Assembly (NCBI RefSeq): GCF_017312405.1 | Contig: NZ_BLTG01000013.1 | Location: 17,939 to 81,938, forward strand | DNA: 64,000 nt | DNA from: Mycobacterium sp. PO1 | GTDB lineage: Bacteria; Actinomycetota; Actinomycetes; Mycobacteriales; Mycobacteriaceae | Reading direction: 5' to 3' | Shown: positions 16,304-25,794 of the stretch, piece by piece | How positions within the stretch are numbered: the first letter of the stretch is position 1 | How the letters are laid out: every line of letters starts with the position of its first letter | Translations under genes and position numbers: made by a program | Notes under the pieces: generated by a model | What the model saw: the letters and a program-made list of their open reading frames with translations, nothing else | Database searches by the model: none | What the model was told of the DNA's origin: nothing

Positions 16304-18082
16304 TCAGAACGGGAAGAAAACCGGCACCAGAAACGGCGTCGCGACCAGGACCAGCAGCGTCAGCGGGATACCCAGGCGGGCGAAGTCGGTGTAGCGGTAG
16401 CCGCCCATGGCCCACACCATCGTGTTGGTCTGGTAGCCGATCGGCGTCAGGAACGACAGGCTGGCCCCGAAGATCACCACCACGGCGAACGGCATCGCGT
16501 TCACGCCCGCCTGCTCGGCGACGGCGACCGCGATCGGGAACATCAGCGCAGCGGCGGCGAGGTTGGAGATCACCTCCGTCACCAGCATGGTGGCCGCCAG
16601 CACCGCCGCCAGCAGTCCGATGCTGCCCAGCGGCGCCGCCGCGTTCACCACCAGGTTGGCCAGCGTGGCGGCCAGCCCACTCTCCTCGACGGCCAGCCCG
16701 AGCGCGAAGCTGGTCGCCATCAACAACAGCACATTGACGTTGACGAAGCGCCGCGCATCGTTGAGCGTCACCACTCGGCTGACGATCAGCGCGAACGCGA
16801 TGATCAGGGACGCCTTCAGCAGATCCAGCAGCCCGGTGCCGGCCAGCACGATCAGCGCCGCGACACAGAACTCGACCACCCGGGTGCGTTCACGCCGGAT
16901 CGGCCGGTCCTGGTTGAGCGGGGCCACGACCGCGAAGTCGCGGTGCTCGCGGAACTGCTGGGCGAAGTCGGGCCCGGCCAGCACCAGCAGCACGTCCCCG
17001 GCGCGCAGCCGGACGTCGCCGAGCTTGCCGGACAGCTGCTGACTGGCCCGGTGGATCGCCACCACCGCGGAGCCGTAGCGGCTGCGGAAGCCGGCGGCCT
17101 TCAGGCTCGAGCCGACGAGCGGTGACCCGGCACCGATGACCGCCTCGACGAACTGGCGTTGGGGGTTGCGGGCCAGGTCGTCGAAGTGGCGCGCCTCCGC
17201 CGAGGCCAGGCCCGTCATGTTCTGCAGATCCAGCACGCGGGCGAGGTTCCCGACGAACACCAGCCGGTCCCCCACCGCCAGCGGTTCGTCCGGACCGACC
17301 GCGGCGATGACCCGCTCCGCGCGTTCCACCTCGACGAGGAACACACCGTCGAGGTTGCGCAGCCCGGCCTCGGCGACCGTCACCCCCGCCATGGCGCTGT
17401 CGAACGGGATCGTCATCTCGACGGTGAACTCGCGTTCGTTACCGGCGAGCGTCTCGCCCGGCGTGGTGCGGTCCTTCAGTAGGCGCGGCCCGAACAGCAC
17501 CATCAGCAGTACGCAGCCGATGGTCAACGGCAGCCCGACACCGATGATGGAGAACACCCCGAGCCGGCCCAGACCCGCCGAGTCGATCAGATCGTTGACG
17601 AACAGGTTGACCGAGGTGCCGATCATCGTCATCGACCCGCCGAGGATGACCGCATAGCTCAGCGGCATCAGGTACAGCGACGGTGAGCGTCCCGTGCGGC
17701 GGCACCAGCGAACCACCCGCGGCGCGAGCATCGCCACCAGCGGGGTGTTCGCGATGAACGCCGACACCCCCGCCGACGGGCCGCACACCCGCAGCAACTC
17801 CGCGCGCGGCCGGTTCCGGTCGGCGCCGCCCAGGAGTTTGGACGTCACCCCGTCGAACGCGCCGGTGATGTCGGCGGCGCCCGCCAGTACATACAGCGCG
17901 GCCACGATGGCCAGGGACTCGTTGGCCACACCGGCCAGCAGCTGCCCGGAGTCGATGACCCCGGAAACGTAGAGCGCCAGGACCGCGCCGCCCATGACGA
18001 GCGCCGGGTTGTATCGGTCGAAAACCAGCACAACGACGGTGACGACGACCACGGCCAACGTCACCCACGCGTCAACGGTCAC
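16304..18082 (-). CDS. SLC13-family permease with two RCK_C domains
   Basis: A 592-residue DASS/SLC13-type transporter. N- and C-terminal membrane halves (AFIANTPLVAML; LGGSMTMIGTSVNLF; TEVISNLAAAALMFP; LTPIGYQTNTMVW) are separated at about residues 215-385 by two TrkA-C (RCK_C) regulatory domains (FLVEVERAERVI, VAIHRASQQLSG). This layout is known from bacterial sulfate or dicarboxylate:Na+ carriers. GTG 18082 is preceded by AGGGGGAG. It is transcribed toward the convergent orphan gene at 15890. With the SulP gene nearby this could be a second anion route, but no shared regulation is visible. Confidence 0.82.
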   Translation of the reverse strand: MTVDAWVTLAVVVVTVVVLVFDRYNPALVMGGAVLALYVSGVIDSGQLLAGVANESLAIVAALYVLAGAADITGAFDGVTSKLLGGADRNRPRAELLRVCGPSAGVSAFIANTPLVAMLAPRVVRWCRRTGRSPSLYLMPLSYAVILGGSMTMIGTSVNLFVNDLIDSAGLGRLGVFSIIGVGLPLTIGCVLLMVLFGPRLLKDRTTPGETLAGNEREFTVEMTIPFDSAMAGVTVAEAGLRNLDGVFLVEVERAERVIAAVGPDEPLAVGDRLVFVGNLARVLDLQNMTGLASAEARHFDDLARNPQRQFVEAVIGAGSPLVGSSLKAAGFRSRYGSAVVAIHRASQQLSGKLGDVRLRAGDVLLVLAGPDFAQQFREHRDFAVVAPLNQDRPIRRERTRVVEFCVAALIVLAGTGLLDLLKASLIIAFALIVSRVVTLNDARRFVNVNVLLLMATSFALGLAVEESGLAATLANLVVNAAAPLGSIGLLAAVLAATMLVTEVISNLAAAALMFPIAVAVAEQAGVNAMPFAVVVIFGASLSFLTPIGYQTNTMVWAMGGYRYTDFARLGIPLTLLVLVATPFLVPVFFPF

Positions 18083-18234
18083 GCTCCCCCTCTTCGCCGG
18101 GCCGCCAACAAGCAGGACGCCACACAGCACCGCTCGAGGGCTCACCGTACCCCGCGCTGGGGTTCGCTGGCTCGATGGCGGCACGGTTCCGATGCCGCGC
18201 TTGGCGGCTAGCCGCGTGAGGCGCCGCGTGACCG

Positions 18235-19311
18235 CTACAACGTGAGGCGCTCGCGGTGCAGCTGGGCCTCGCCGGTCTCGGCGTCGAAGAAGTAGGTGTG
18301 CTGCGGCGGCAACGCCAACCCGATCGCGGTGCCGGGTGCGAAGTCCGTGCCCGCCGGCGCCTGCACGATCACCCGCGTGGCGTCGACGTCGGCGGTGATC
18401 AGCACGTGGCTGCCGAGCGGTTCGACGAAGTCCACCCGGGCCGGCACCACCCCCTCGCCGCCCGCGCCGCGCACCTCCAGATGCTCGGGCCGCGCCCCCA
18501 CCGTCACCGGCCCGTCCGGACACGGCACCGTCGACAGCTCGGCGCCGCCGACGTGCAGCACCCCGGAGCGCACCTCGCCGGGCAGCAGGTTCATCGGCGG
18601 GCTGCCCATGAACGCCGCGACGAACGTGTTGGCCGGATGGTTGTAGACCTCGTCGGTGGTGCCGATCTGCTGCACCTCACCGCCGGCCATCACGCACAAC
18701 CGGTCCCCCAACGTCATCGCCTCCACCTGATCGTGGGTGACGTAGAGGGAGGTCACCGGCACCTCGCGGTGCAGCCGCTTGAGGTCACCGCGCACCTGGT
18801 TGCGCAGCTTGGCGTCCAGATTCGACAACGGCTCGTCGAGCAGGAACGCCTGGGGTTCGCGCACCAGCGCCCGCCCCATCGCGACCCGCTGCCGCTGCCC
18901 GCCCGACAGCTGACCGGGCTTGCGGTCCAGCAAGCCACCGATCTCCAGCAGCTCGGCCGTCTCGCGGACCCGGCGGTCGATCTCGGCGCGCGGCGTCTTG
19001 CGCTGCTTGAGACCGTAGGCCAGGTTGCGGTACACGGTCATGTGCGGATACAGCGCGTAGTTCTGGAACACCATCGCGATGTCGCGCTGCCCGGGCCCCA
19101 GGTCGTTGACGACCGTTCCGCCGATGCGGATCTCGCCCGAGGTCGGTTTGTCCAGCCCGGCCAGCAGCCGCAGCGCGGTGCTCTTCCCGCAGCCCGACGG
19201 GCCGACCAGGATCAGGAACTCGCCGTCGGCGACGGTCAGGTTCAGCCCCTTCAGCGCGGTGACGCCACCAGGGTAGGTGCGGGTGACATCCCGGAACTCG
19301 ATCTCTGACAA
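18235..19311 (-). CDS. Sugar ABC transporter ATPase (UgpC/MsmK type)
   Basis: A 358-residue ATPase of the carbohydrate uptake-1 group. Walker A GPSGCGKST (about residue 38), Q-loop MVFQNYALYPH, signature LSGGQRQRVAMGRAL, Walker B AFLLDEPLSNLDAKLR, then a C-terminal OB/TOBE regulatory domain (about 240-358). It starts at TTG 19311, 11 bp after the upstream permease stop; GAGAGG is a weak ribosome site. It is the last gene of the sugar operon. UgpC/MsmK ATPases can serve several importers, so it may not be exclusive to this system. The 3' end is imperfectly repeated at 18208-18224. Confidence 0.9.
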   Translation of the reverse strand: MSEIEFRDVTRTYPGGVTALKGLNLTVADGEFLILVGPSGCGKSTALRLLAGLDKPTSGEIRIGGTVVNDLGPGQRDIAMVFQNYALYPHMTVYRNLAYGLKQRKTPRAEIDRRVRETAELLEIGGLLDRKPGQLSGGQRQRVAMGRALVREPQAFLLDEPLSNLDAKLRNQVRGDLKRLHREVPVTSLYVTHDQVEAMTLGDRLCVMAGGEVQQIGTTDEVYNHPANTFVAAFMGSPPMNLLPGEVRSGVLHVGGAELSTVPCPDGPVTVGARPEHLEVRGAGGEGVVPARVDFVEPLGSHVLITADVDATRVIVQAPAGTDFAPGTAIGLALPPQHTYFFDAETGEAQLHRERLTL

Positions 19312-19322
19312 CGTCTCGCCTC

Positions 19323-20168
19323 TCAACCCTTGAGTCCGGTACTGGCCACCGACTGCACGAAATAGCGCTGCGCTCCTATGAACACCAGCAGCATCGGCAG
19401 CAGGCTCATCACGTTGGCCGCCATCAACAGCGGCCACTGCACATGGTGGGCGCCCTGGAAGTAGCTCAGCCCCAACGGAATCGTCATCTGCTCCTGGGAC
19501 GTGATGACGATCAGCGGCCACAGGAAGTCGTTCCACGACGTCAGCACGGTCAGCGCCGCCAGCGTCGACATCGCCGGCAGCGACAGCGGCAGCACGATCT
19601 TGAAGAGCACACCGAGCCGGGAGGTGCCGTCCACGCGGGCGGCCTCCTCGAGCTCCACCGGCACCGTCTGGAAGAACTGGCGCAGGAAGAAGATGCCGAA
19701 CGCGGTCGCCAGGTTGGGCAGCATCAACGCCCCGATGTGGTCGATACCCAGAACCTCCCACACGTTGTCGCCGAACCACTTCACGATCAGGAACACCGGG
19801 ATCATCGTCACCTGGAACGGCACCATCAGCGTCGCCATCAGCGTCACGAACAGCGCTCCGCGGCCCAGAAAGCGGATGCGCGCGAACGCATATCCGGCGA
19901 CGCTGCACACCACGAGGTTGCTGACCAGCACCACCGCGGTGACGGTGAAGCTGTTGAGGAAGAAGTGCCCGAACGGCGCCGCGGCCCACGCCTCGGTGTA
20001 GTTCTGCCACTGGGGGCTGGCCGGCCACAACACCGGTGGGAAGCGGTTGGCCTCGCCTTCGGTCTGCAGCGACGTGATCAGCATCCACAGCAGCGGAACC
20101 AGCAGCAGGAAGCTCAGCGGGATCAACACCAGATGCCAGGGGCTGAACGGCAGCCGCAGGCGCGTCAT
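19323..20168 (-). CDS. Sugar ABC transporter permease (MalG/UgpE type)
   Basis: A 281-residue inner-membrane permease with six hydrophobic helices and the EAA loop EEAARVDGTSRLGVLFKIVLP that docks onto the ATPase. It starts at ATG 20168, overlapping the stop of the first permease by four bases. Together with that permease it forms the heterodimeric channel fed by the lipoprotein at 21213. The start is fixed by the overlap and by the N-terminal MTRLRLPFSPWHLVL. Confidence 0.9.
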   Translation of the reverse strand: MTRLRLPFSPWHLVLIPLSFLLLVPLLWMLITSLQTEGEANRFPPVLWPASPQWQNYTEAWAAAPFGHFFLNSFTVTAVVLVSNLVVCSVAGYAFARIRFLGRGALFVTLMATLMVPFQVTMIPVFLIVKWFGDNVWEVLGIDHIGALMLPNLATAFGIFFLRQFFQTVPVELEEAARVDGTSRLGVLFKIVLPLSLPAMSTLAALTVLTSWNDFLWPLIVITSQEQMTIPLGLSYFQGAHHVQWPLLMAANVMSLLPMLLVFIGAQRYFVQSVASTGLKG

Positions 20169-21106
20169 GAGGTGCCACCGAACCGGCGGGTGAGCCGGAA
20201 CTGCACACCGGTGATGATCAGGATGACGACGAACAGCGCGTAGGCCATCGCCGCGGCGTAGCCTGCGTCGAAGTGCACGAACGCCTGATCCCACAGGTAG
20301 TAGACGATGACGGTGGTGGCCCGCAGCGGGCCGCCGCGGGTGGTGGCGTACACCTCGTCGAACAGCTGCAGCGCGTTGATGGTCAGCCATACCAGCAGGA
20401 ACAGGTTGGCCGGGGCCAGCAGCGGCACCGTGATGGTGCGGAACCGGGTGAACGGGCTGGCCCCGTCGATCGCGGCGGCCTCGTGCAGTTCGGCCGGAAC
20501 CCCCTGCAGGGCAGCCAGGTAGACGATCACCGAGAAGCCGGTCCAGCCCCAGATCGTCATCGCCACGATGACGTACATGGCCTGACTGGGCGACGCCAGG
20601 AACGGCTGCGACGGCGCGCCGACCGCGTTGAGTGCCGCGTTGACCAGGCCGTAGTCCCGGTCGGTCAGCCACAGGAAGATGATGCCCTGCGAGATCGTGG
20701 ACACCGCCATCGTGATGTAGGCCGCGGTGCGGTACAGCGAGATGAACCGCAGCGACCGGTTCATCGCCGCGGCGACGAGCAACCCGACCAGCATCGTGCC
20801 CGGCACGAACAGCGCGGTGTAAACGATGGTGTGTTTGATCGCCTCGAGGAAGACCGGGTCGTCGGCCATCTTGCGGTAGTTGTCGAACCCCACCCACGGC
20901 GTCTCCGGGGTGAGCAGATCGGAGTGCTGGAAGGACAACTGCAGCGACATCAGCACCGGCAGCAGCCCGAAGATGCCGATCAGGATCACCGCGGGACTGA
21001 CCAGCGTCCACCCCGTCACGCTCTCCGCGCCGCCGAGCCGGCGCCGCCGCCGAGGGTGCGGCGGCGCCGGGGTCACCGGCTTCTCGACGTCGGGGGTGAT
21101 CAGCAT
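20165..21106 (-). CDS. Sugar ABC transporter permease (MalF/UgpA type)
   Basis: A 313-residue permease with an arginine-rich cytoplasmic N-terminus, six helices and the EAA loop LHEAAAIDGASPFTRFRTI. It is the partner of the MalG-type permease. The 106-bp gap upstream, filled mostly by six copies of a 17-bp repeat, is the only large spacer between genes of this otherwise tightly packed operon. Confidence 0.9.
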   Translation of the reverse strand: MLITPDVEKPVTPAPPHPRRRRRLGGAESVTGWTLVSPAVILIGIFGLLPVLMSLQLSFQHSDLLTPETPWVGFDNYRKMADDPVFLEAIKHTIVYTALFVPGTMLVGLLVAAAMNRSLRFISLYRTAAYITMAVSTISQGIIFLWLTDRDYGLVNAALNAVGAPSQPFLASPSQAMYVIVAMTIWGWTGFSVIVYLAALQGVPAELHEAAAIDGASPFTRFRTITVPLLAPANLFLLVWLTINALQLFDEVYATTRGGPLRATTVIVYYLWDQAFVHFDAGYAAAMAYALFVVILIITGVQFRLTRRFGGTS

Positions 21107-21123
21107 CGGTTCATCCTCGTCCC

Positions 21124-21225
21124 ACGGTCACTTCTCGGCCACGGTCACTTCTCGGAAACGGTCACTGCTCGGAAACGGCCACTTCTCGGACCGGGTCACT
21201 TCTCGGACCCGGTCACTTCTCGGCC
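21124..21225 (-). repeat. Six tandem 17-bp repeats at the 3' end of the binding-protein gene
   Basis: Plus-strand unit ACGGTCACTTCTCGGCC, six contiguous copies with one to three changes each. The last copy (21209-21225) overlaps the final codons and TGA of the lipoprotein gene at 21213; the other five fill the spacer to the permease gene. Seventeen is not a multiple of three, so each copy lies in a new frame. Confidence 0.92.
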
Positions 21226-22490
21226 AGGGCCGCGTCGGCCGCCTGCGCGGCCTTGTTCAGCGCGTCGGCGGGTTGCTCCTTGCCGAGCATCACCGCGACG
21301 ATCGCCTGCCCCAGCGCATCGGAGATGTCGGGATACTGCTCGACGGTGGGACGGACCTTCTTCACGTTGTTCAGGTTCTCCACGAATGTTGCCGTGCCCG
21401 GCACATTCTCGTTGAGCGTGTCCAGCACGGCCTGGTCGTTGCCCACCGACTGCCGGATCGGCAGGTCGCCGGTGCCCAGCGAGAACGTCTTGACCTGTTC
21501 GGGCGCCGACAGCCACGCGACGAAGTCGACCGCGGCCTGCTTCTTCTCGTCACCGTTGTCGAACACCACCCAGTTGTCGGGCCCGGCGATGGTCTGGTGT
21601 CCGCCCGAGGACCCGGCGAACGTGGGCATCACCTGTACGTCGTAGTCGATGTCGGGCAGCTGGCTCAGATCCCACGGTCCCGTCACCAGCATCGCGACCT
21701 TCCCGCTGTTCATCAGCTTCGGGCCGTTCTCGTTGGTGGTGTCCAGATACAGCGACTTGTCGGTCACCGCCATCTGCTGCAGCACGGTCAGCGCCTGCAC
21801 CCCGGCCTCGGAGTTGAACACCGCCGTCTCGTTGTCCGGCGACAGGATGTCACCGCCGGCCTCCCACAGCATCGGAAGGTAGTGCCACACCGTGTCTTCG
21901 CTGCCGTCGGCCGGAATCAGCCAGCCGTACTGCCCCTTCGCCGGATCGGTGAGTTTCGCCGCGGCGGCACGGAAGTCCGCCCACGTCCAGTCCGGGCTCG
22001 GCGGAGCGACCCCGGCATCGGTGAACAACTGCTTGTTGTAGACGATCGCGAGGTTGTCCACCAACGCGGGCACCCCAACGATCTTCTCCCCCACCGTGGC
22101 GGCCTCCCGCTCGGCGGGATAGAAGTCGTCCCACTGCCAGTCCGGTTCGGACACATACTCGGCCATGTCGACGACCTGGGGGATCTGCGCGATGTTGGGC
22201 GACCACGACCCGAACATGTACGCCACATCGGGTGCGCTGCCGCCGCGCACCGCGGTCAGCACCTTCTGCAGCACCAGGTCGTTGCTGGAGTACAGCTCGT
22301 TGACCTTCACGTCGGGGTGATCCTGGTTGTACTGCGCGATCAGCTTCTTGAACACCTCCCCCTCGGTGTCCTGGTAGCCGTGCCACACCGCGATCTCGGT
22401 GGGTCCGGACGACGAACCGCCGCCCCCGCACGCGGCGAGCACGAGCGTGACAACAGCGAGCAGGGCGACACACAGGCGGCGTCGGATCAC
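21213..22490 (-). CDS. Sugar-binding lipoprotein of ABC importer
   Basis: A 425-residue extracellular solute-binding protein, family 1. Signal peptide MIRRRLCVALLAVVTLVL ends in lipobox LAAC with the lipidated cysteine at residue 21, then a GGGGSSSG linker. The body starts with ITEIAVWHGYQD-like strands and has the family's WTWADFRAAAAKL and GPWDLSQLPDIDYD segments. GTG 22490 gives GAGGAG eight bases upstream; GTG 22499 is in frame but too close to it. It captures the sugar outside the membrane for the two permeases. The specific ligand is not readable; the operon suggests a galactosamine-type sugar or glycoside. Confidence 0.88.
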   Translation of the reverse strand: MIRRRLCVALLAVVTLVLAACGGGGSSSGPTEIAVWHGYQDTEGEVFKKLIAQYNQDHPDVKVNELYSSNDLVLQKVLTAVRGGSAPDVAYMFGSWSPNIAQIPQVVDMAEYVSEPDWQWDDFYPAEREAATVGEKIVGVPALVDNLAIVYNKQLFTDAGVAPPSPDWTWADFRAAAAKLTDPAKGQYGWLIPADGSEDTVWHYLPMLWEAGGDILSPDNETAVFNSEAGVQALTVLQQMAVTDKSLYLDTTNENGPKLMNSGKVAMLVTGPWDLSQLPDIDYDVQVMPTFAGSSGGHQTIAGPDNWVVFDNGDEKKQAAVDFVAWLSAPEQVKTFSLGTGDLPIRQSVGNDQAVLDTLNENVPGTATFVENLNNVKKVRPTVEQYPDISDALGQAIVAVMLGKEQPADALNKAAQAADAALAEK

Positions 22491-22502
22491 GGTGGACACT
22501 CC

Positions 22503-23807
22503 TCAGTAGGTGGGACGCAACGATTCGGGTAGCAGGTCGCCGTGCGCGGCGGTCAGCTCGTCACACAGCTGGGCGATCTGGTCGACGCTCAAGGTGGCGG
22601 CGGTGTTGGGGTCGACCAGCGCGGCGGCGCGCACCAACCGGGGATCGCCCTCGACGGCGGCGCGCACCGTCAGGTCCACCGGGCCGAGGAAGTTGCGGTT
22701 CAACGCGGCGCACTGCGCCGGCAGGTCACCCACCTTCATCGGGTGCGCACCGAGTGCGTCGAGGACCGTCGGCACCTCCACCGCGACCCCGTCGGGCAGG
22801 TTGGTGATCAGACCGGCGTTGGCGATGTTGGCCGAAATGACCCTTCGGGTACCGGTTTCCAGCGAGTGGATCACCTGCGGCGCGTACTCAGTGGAGTCGG
22901 TGTCGATGGGCAGCGTGTCGGCACCGGCCAACTCGTCGCGCACGCGGCGGTACTCGGCCAGGTTCGCCTCGCTGATCGCGACGTACTCGCCGACGTTGAT
23001 GCGCAACCGGGCCACCTCGTCGGGGTTGTGCAGGTACCACGGCACGTATTCGCTGCTGTGCTCGCTGGTTTCGGTCGGGTAGTAACCCAGCCGGCGGTAC
23101 ATGTCCACCCGCACCCGGCGCCGCAGCTCCGGGTCGTCGGCGATGCGCTGATCGAGCAGCGGGTACAGGTTCTGCCCGCCCCGCTCCCAGCGCAGCACCC
23201 ACGCCTGATGGTTCACCCCGGCCGACCAGTAGGACACCTCGTCATAGGGCACGTCGATGAGCTCGCAGAGCCCCACCATCGTCCAATACACCGAGTGACA
23301 CAGCCCGAGCACCTTCAGGTTCGGCGCCACGCGGTGCAGGAAGGTGACATTCATCGCCATCGGGTTGGTGTAGTTCAGCAGCCACGCGTCCGGGCACACC
23401 TGCGCCATGTCGGCGGCGATGCCCGCCAGCACCGGGAAGGTGCGCAGACCCCGGAAGATCCCGCCGACACCGATGGTGTCCCCGATCGTCTGGTTCAGCC
23501 CGTAGCGGGCCGGGATCTCGAAGTCCCGCACCGTCGCCTCGTGCATGCCGACCTGGATCACGTTGATGACGTAGTCGGCGCCGTCGAGGGCGCGGCGGCG
23601 ATCGGTGGTGGACACCACCTCCGGGTGTGCACCGGCCGCCCGGGCCGTCGCGTGGGTGATGGCCTCGGCGGTCTCGAGCCGCTCGGCGTCGATGTCGTGC
23701 AGCACCACCCGCACCCCGCCCAGCTCGGGGAACGACAGGATGTCGCCGAGCAGCTCCCGGGTGAACTCGACGCTGCCGGCACCGATGATGACGATGGACG
23801 GTTTCAT
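22503..23807 (-). CDS. Glycoside hydrolase family 4 (alpha-galactosidase-like)
   Basis: A 434-residue NAD+- and Mn2+-dependent glycosidase. The nucleotide loop is IIGAGSVEFTRELLGDIL at the N-terminus. Metal and catalytic motifs are NYTNPMAMN (about residue 150), GLCHSVYWT (about 173) and GVNHQAW (about 200). GH4 enzymes cleave alpha- or beta-glycosides by transient oxidation at C3. MelA-type members with a CHS motif prefer unphosphorylated alpha-galactosides, which fits ABC rather than PTS uptake. It is coupled to the EamA gene by a four-base overlap and stops 12 bp before the binding-protein start. Confidence 0.85.
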   Translation of the reverse strand: MKPSIVIIGAGSVEFTRELLGDILSFPELGGVRVVLHDIDAERLETAEAITHATARAAGAHPEVVSTTDRRRALDGADYVINVIQVGMHEATVRDFEIPARYGLNQTIGDTIGVGGIFRGLRTFPVLAGIAADMAQVCPDAWLLNYTNPMAMNVTFLHRVAPNLKVLGLCHSVYWTMVGLCELIDVPYDEVSYWSAGVNHQAWVLRWERGGQNLYPLLDQRIADDPELRRRVRVDMYRRLGYYPTETSEHSSEYVPWYLHNPDEVARLRINVGEYVAISEANLAEYRRVRDELAGADTLPIDTDSTEYAPQVIHSLETGTRRVISANIANAGLITNLPDGVAVEVPTVLDALGAHPMKVGDLPAQCAALNRNFLGPVDLTVRAAVEGDPRLVRAAALVDPNTAATLSVDQIAQLCDELTAAHGDLLPESLRPTY

Positions 23808-24775
23808 GCCCGGCTCCTCTTCTCGACCGACCTGTCCGTCGGCGCCACGGTGGGCTGCACCGCGGCGGTGGGCGCCTCACCACGCTTCTCGTCGCTGTAC
23901 ACCATCAGTGTCGAACCGACCAGCGCCAGCACGATGCCGACCGCACCGTAGGGGGTGGGCAGCGCCTGGTACGCGATCAGCGAGACCACGATGGTCAGCG
24001 CCGGGGCGAGCGCGTTGGTGGTGGGCGCGACGATCGTCGCCTTGCCGCGCGAGAGCGCCATCACCAGGAACAGCGCGCCGACGGCGTTCAGGATCTGCGT
24101 CGCCGCGGTCAATGCCGGTGCCTGCCAGGGGAAGTCGAGCGGCAGGCCGCCCAGCGACAGCAGCGCGACCGGGATCAGCGCGATGGCGGTGATCGCCATC
24201 CAGCCGAACGTGGTGGCCTCGTTGACACCCAGCGTGGCGGTCTTGCGCATGAAGTAGGCCTGCACTCCCCAGGCCACGCACACCGCGATGGCCAGCAGCA
24301 GCCACGGCCCCGAGGACCCCTCGGCGTCGCCGCCGGAGATGCTGAACAGCACGATCGCGGCCAGTGCGGCGATCAGCCCGACGACGGCCAGCCCACTGAT
24401 GCGTTCCCGCAACAGCAGCATCGCCATCAGCACCGTGATCGCCGGGGAGATCGACACGATGGGAAAGATCAGGTAGGCCGGGCCGATCGTCAGCGCCTGG
24501 AACAGCAGCAGCTGGCCGCCGGCGCCGGTCAACCCGATCAGCAGACCGTAGATGGTGGCCTGGGGCCGCCGGTCGAAACGCTGGCCGCGCAGCGCGAACG
24601 CGGCGGGGATGATCATGGTGAGCGCCCAGACGCAGTAGATCATCTCGTCGGGGTAGCCGTACCAGGTGGCCGGCAGCGCGGAGAACGCGCCCCACACACC
24701 CCAGAACAGGATCAGCAGGGTCGCATAGAAGATCCAGCTGCGGCTGGATGCAGATGTCGTCGTCACGTCCGTCAT
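23804..24775 (-). CDS. EamA/DMT-family transporter
   Basis: A 323-residue membrane protein with ten predicted helices in two EamA repeats (about 14-145 and 160-295), e.g. GLTGAGGQLLLFQALT and FPIVSISPAITVLMAML. Drug/metabolite transporters move sugars, amino acids or cofactors. It is embedded in the sugar operon with four-base overlaps on both sides. Possible roles are import of the free sugar, as in GlcU-like proteins, or export of an end product. Neither can be decided from sequence. Confidence 0.85.
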   Translation of the reverse strand: MTDVTTTSASSRSWIFYATLLILFWGVWGAFSALPATWYGYPDEMIYCVWALTMIIPAAFALRGQRFDRRPQATIYGLLIGLTGAGGQLLLFQALTIGPAYLIFPIVSISPAITVLMAMLLLRERISGLAVVGLIAALAAIVLFSISGGDAEGSSGPWLLLAIAVCVAWGVQAYFMRKTATLGVNEATTFGWMAITAIALIPVALLSLGGLPLDFPWQAPALTAATQILNAVGALFLVMALSRGKATIVAPTTNALAPALTIVVSLIAYQALPTPYGAVGIVLALVGSTLMVYSDEKRGEAPTAAVQPTVAPTDRSVEKRSRA

Positions 24776-25794
24776 GGTGAGGTCACCTTCTCGGAATCGG
24801 TTGCGGAAGCGGCGAGTTGCTGCACCGCGTCCGCGCTCAGCGGATGTCCGCTCTGTTTGGCGGCGTACAACGCCGCGCCGACGGCGGGATCGAGCAACGG
24901 CCGGCGCAGGTCGAACGCCGTGGGCGACGCGTCCAGCGCCACCCGGAAACGCTGCAGGAAGCCGGGGTCGGAGAACATGCCGCCCGAATACGACACCGGC
25001 ACCGTCTCGGCGGCGGTGAAGCCGACAAGTGTTGCGGTGGTGTCGATGAGTGCGGCGAGCTCGCCGGCGGCGTCGACGAGGATCCGGTCGGCGGCGGCAT
25101 CACCGGCCGTCGCGGCCGCACACACCGTGGTGGCCAGCGCGGCGATGGACCCACGGGCTCCGCCCCAGGTGTCGATGACCAGGCTGACCGCGTCGAGGTC
25201 GCTGGTGATCCCGAGGCGCTGCTTGAGCAGGTCGTAGAGCGGTCCGCGGGGCGCTCTGCCGTCGCTCATCCGGCTGAAGGCGTTCAGGCCGTGCGCGGCT
25301 ACCCAGTACGCCGACCCTTCGTCGCCGAACAGCTCACCCCAGCCGCCCACCCGGTGCCCGGTGCCGCGCCGCTCGCCGTAGGTCATCGACCCGGTGCCGC
25401 TGATGACGTTGATGCCGTCCTCGCCGGCCAGTGACCCCGCCCAACCGCACACCATGTCGTTGTCGCAGCCGTAGCGGTCATGTCCCAGGACCTTCGCCGG
25501 CACCGCATCCAGCGCGGCGATGTCGGCGCTGGCCTCTCCGTATCCCGGCAGACCGAAAAAGGCCCGATCGACGTCCTCGGTGACGATGCCCGCCTGCGCG
25601 CAGATGTCGTTGATGCCCTGGGCCAGAACGCGTTCCACGCCGTCGAACCGGGTGGCGGAATCGGCTCCGGCCGCGGCGCTGAAGTAGTACGACGTGGGCG
25701 CGGTCGCGCGAGCCAGGACCCGGCCCGCGTCGTCGATCAACGCGAACGCCGTCTTGGAGCCGCCGCCGTCGACGCCGAGATACCGCGCCGTCAT
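24772..25794 (-). CDS. BadF/BadG-type amino-sugar kinase (GlcNAc kinase-like)
   Basis: A 340-residue ASKHA-fold kinase. Phosphate-1 motif LGVDGGGSKTAFALID, connect and phosphate-2 region NVISGTGSMTYG, then the GlcNAc-kinase-like GGWGELFGDEGSAYWV and C-terminal adenosine motif VSYSGGMFSDPGF. Eukaryotic NAGK and bacterial relatives phosphorylate N-acetylated amino sugars at O6. In an ABC-fed pathway such a kinase replaces PTS phosphorylation. It overlaps AgaS and EamA by four bases each. GalNAc or galactosamine is the most consistent substrate given the neighbours. Confidence 0.8.
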   Translation of the reverse strand: MTARYLGVDGGGSKTAFALIDDAGRVLARATAPTSYYFSAAAGADSATRFDGVERVLAQGINDICAQAGIVTEDVDRAFFGLPGYGEASADIAALDAVPAKVLGHDRYGCDNDMVCGWAGSLAGEDGINVISGTGSMTYGERRGTGHRVGGWGELFGDEGSAYWVAAHGLNAFSRMSDGRAPRGPLYDLLKQRLGITSDLDAVSLVIDTWGGARGSIAALATTVCAAATAGDAAADRILVDAAGELAALIDTTATLVGFTAAETVPVSYSGGMFSDPGFLQRFRVALDASPTAFDLRRPLLDPAVGAALYAAKQSGHPLSADAVQQLAASATDSEKVTSP

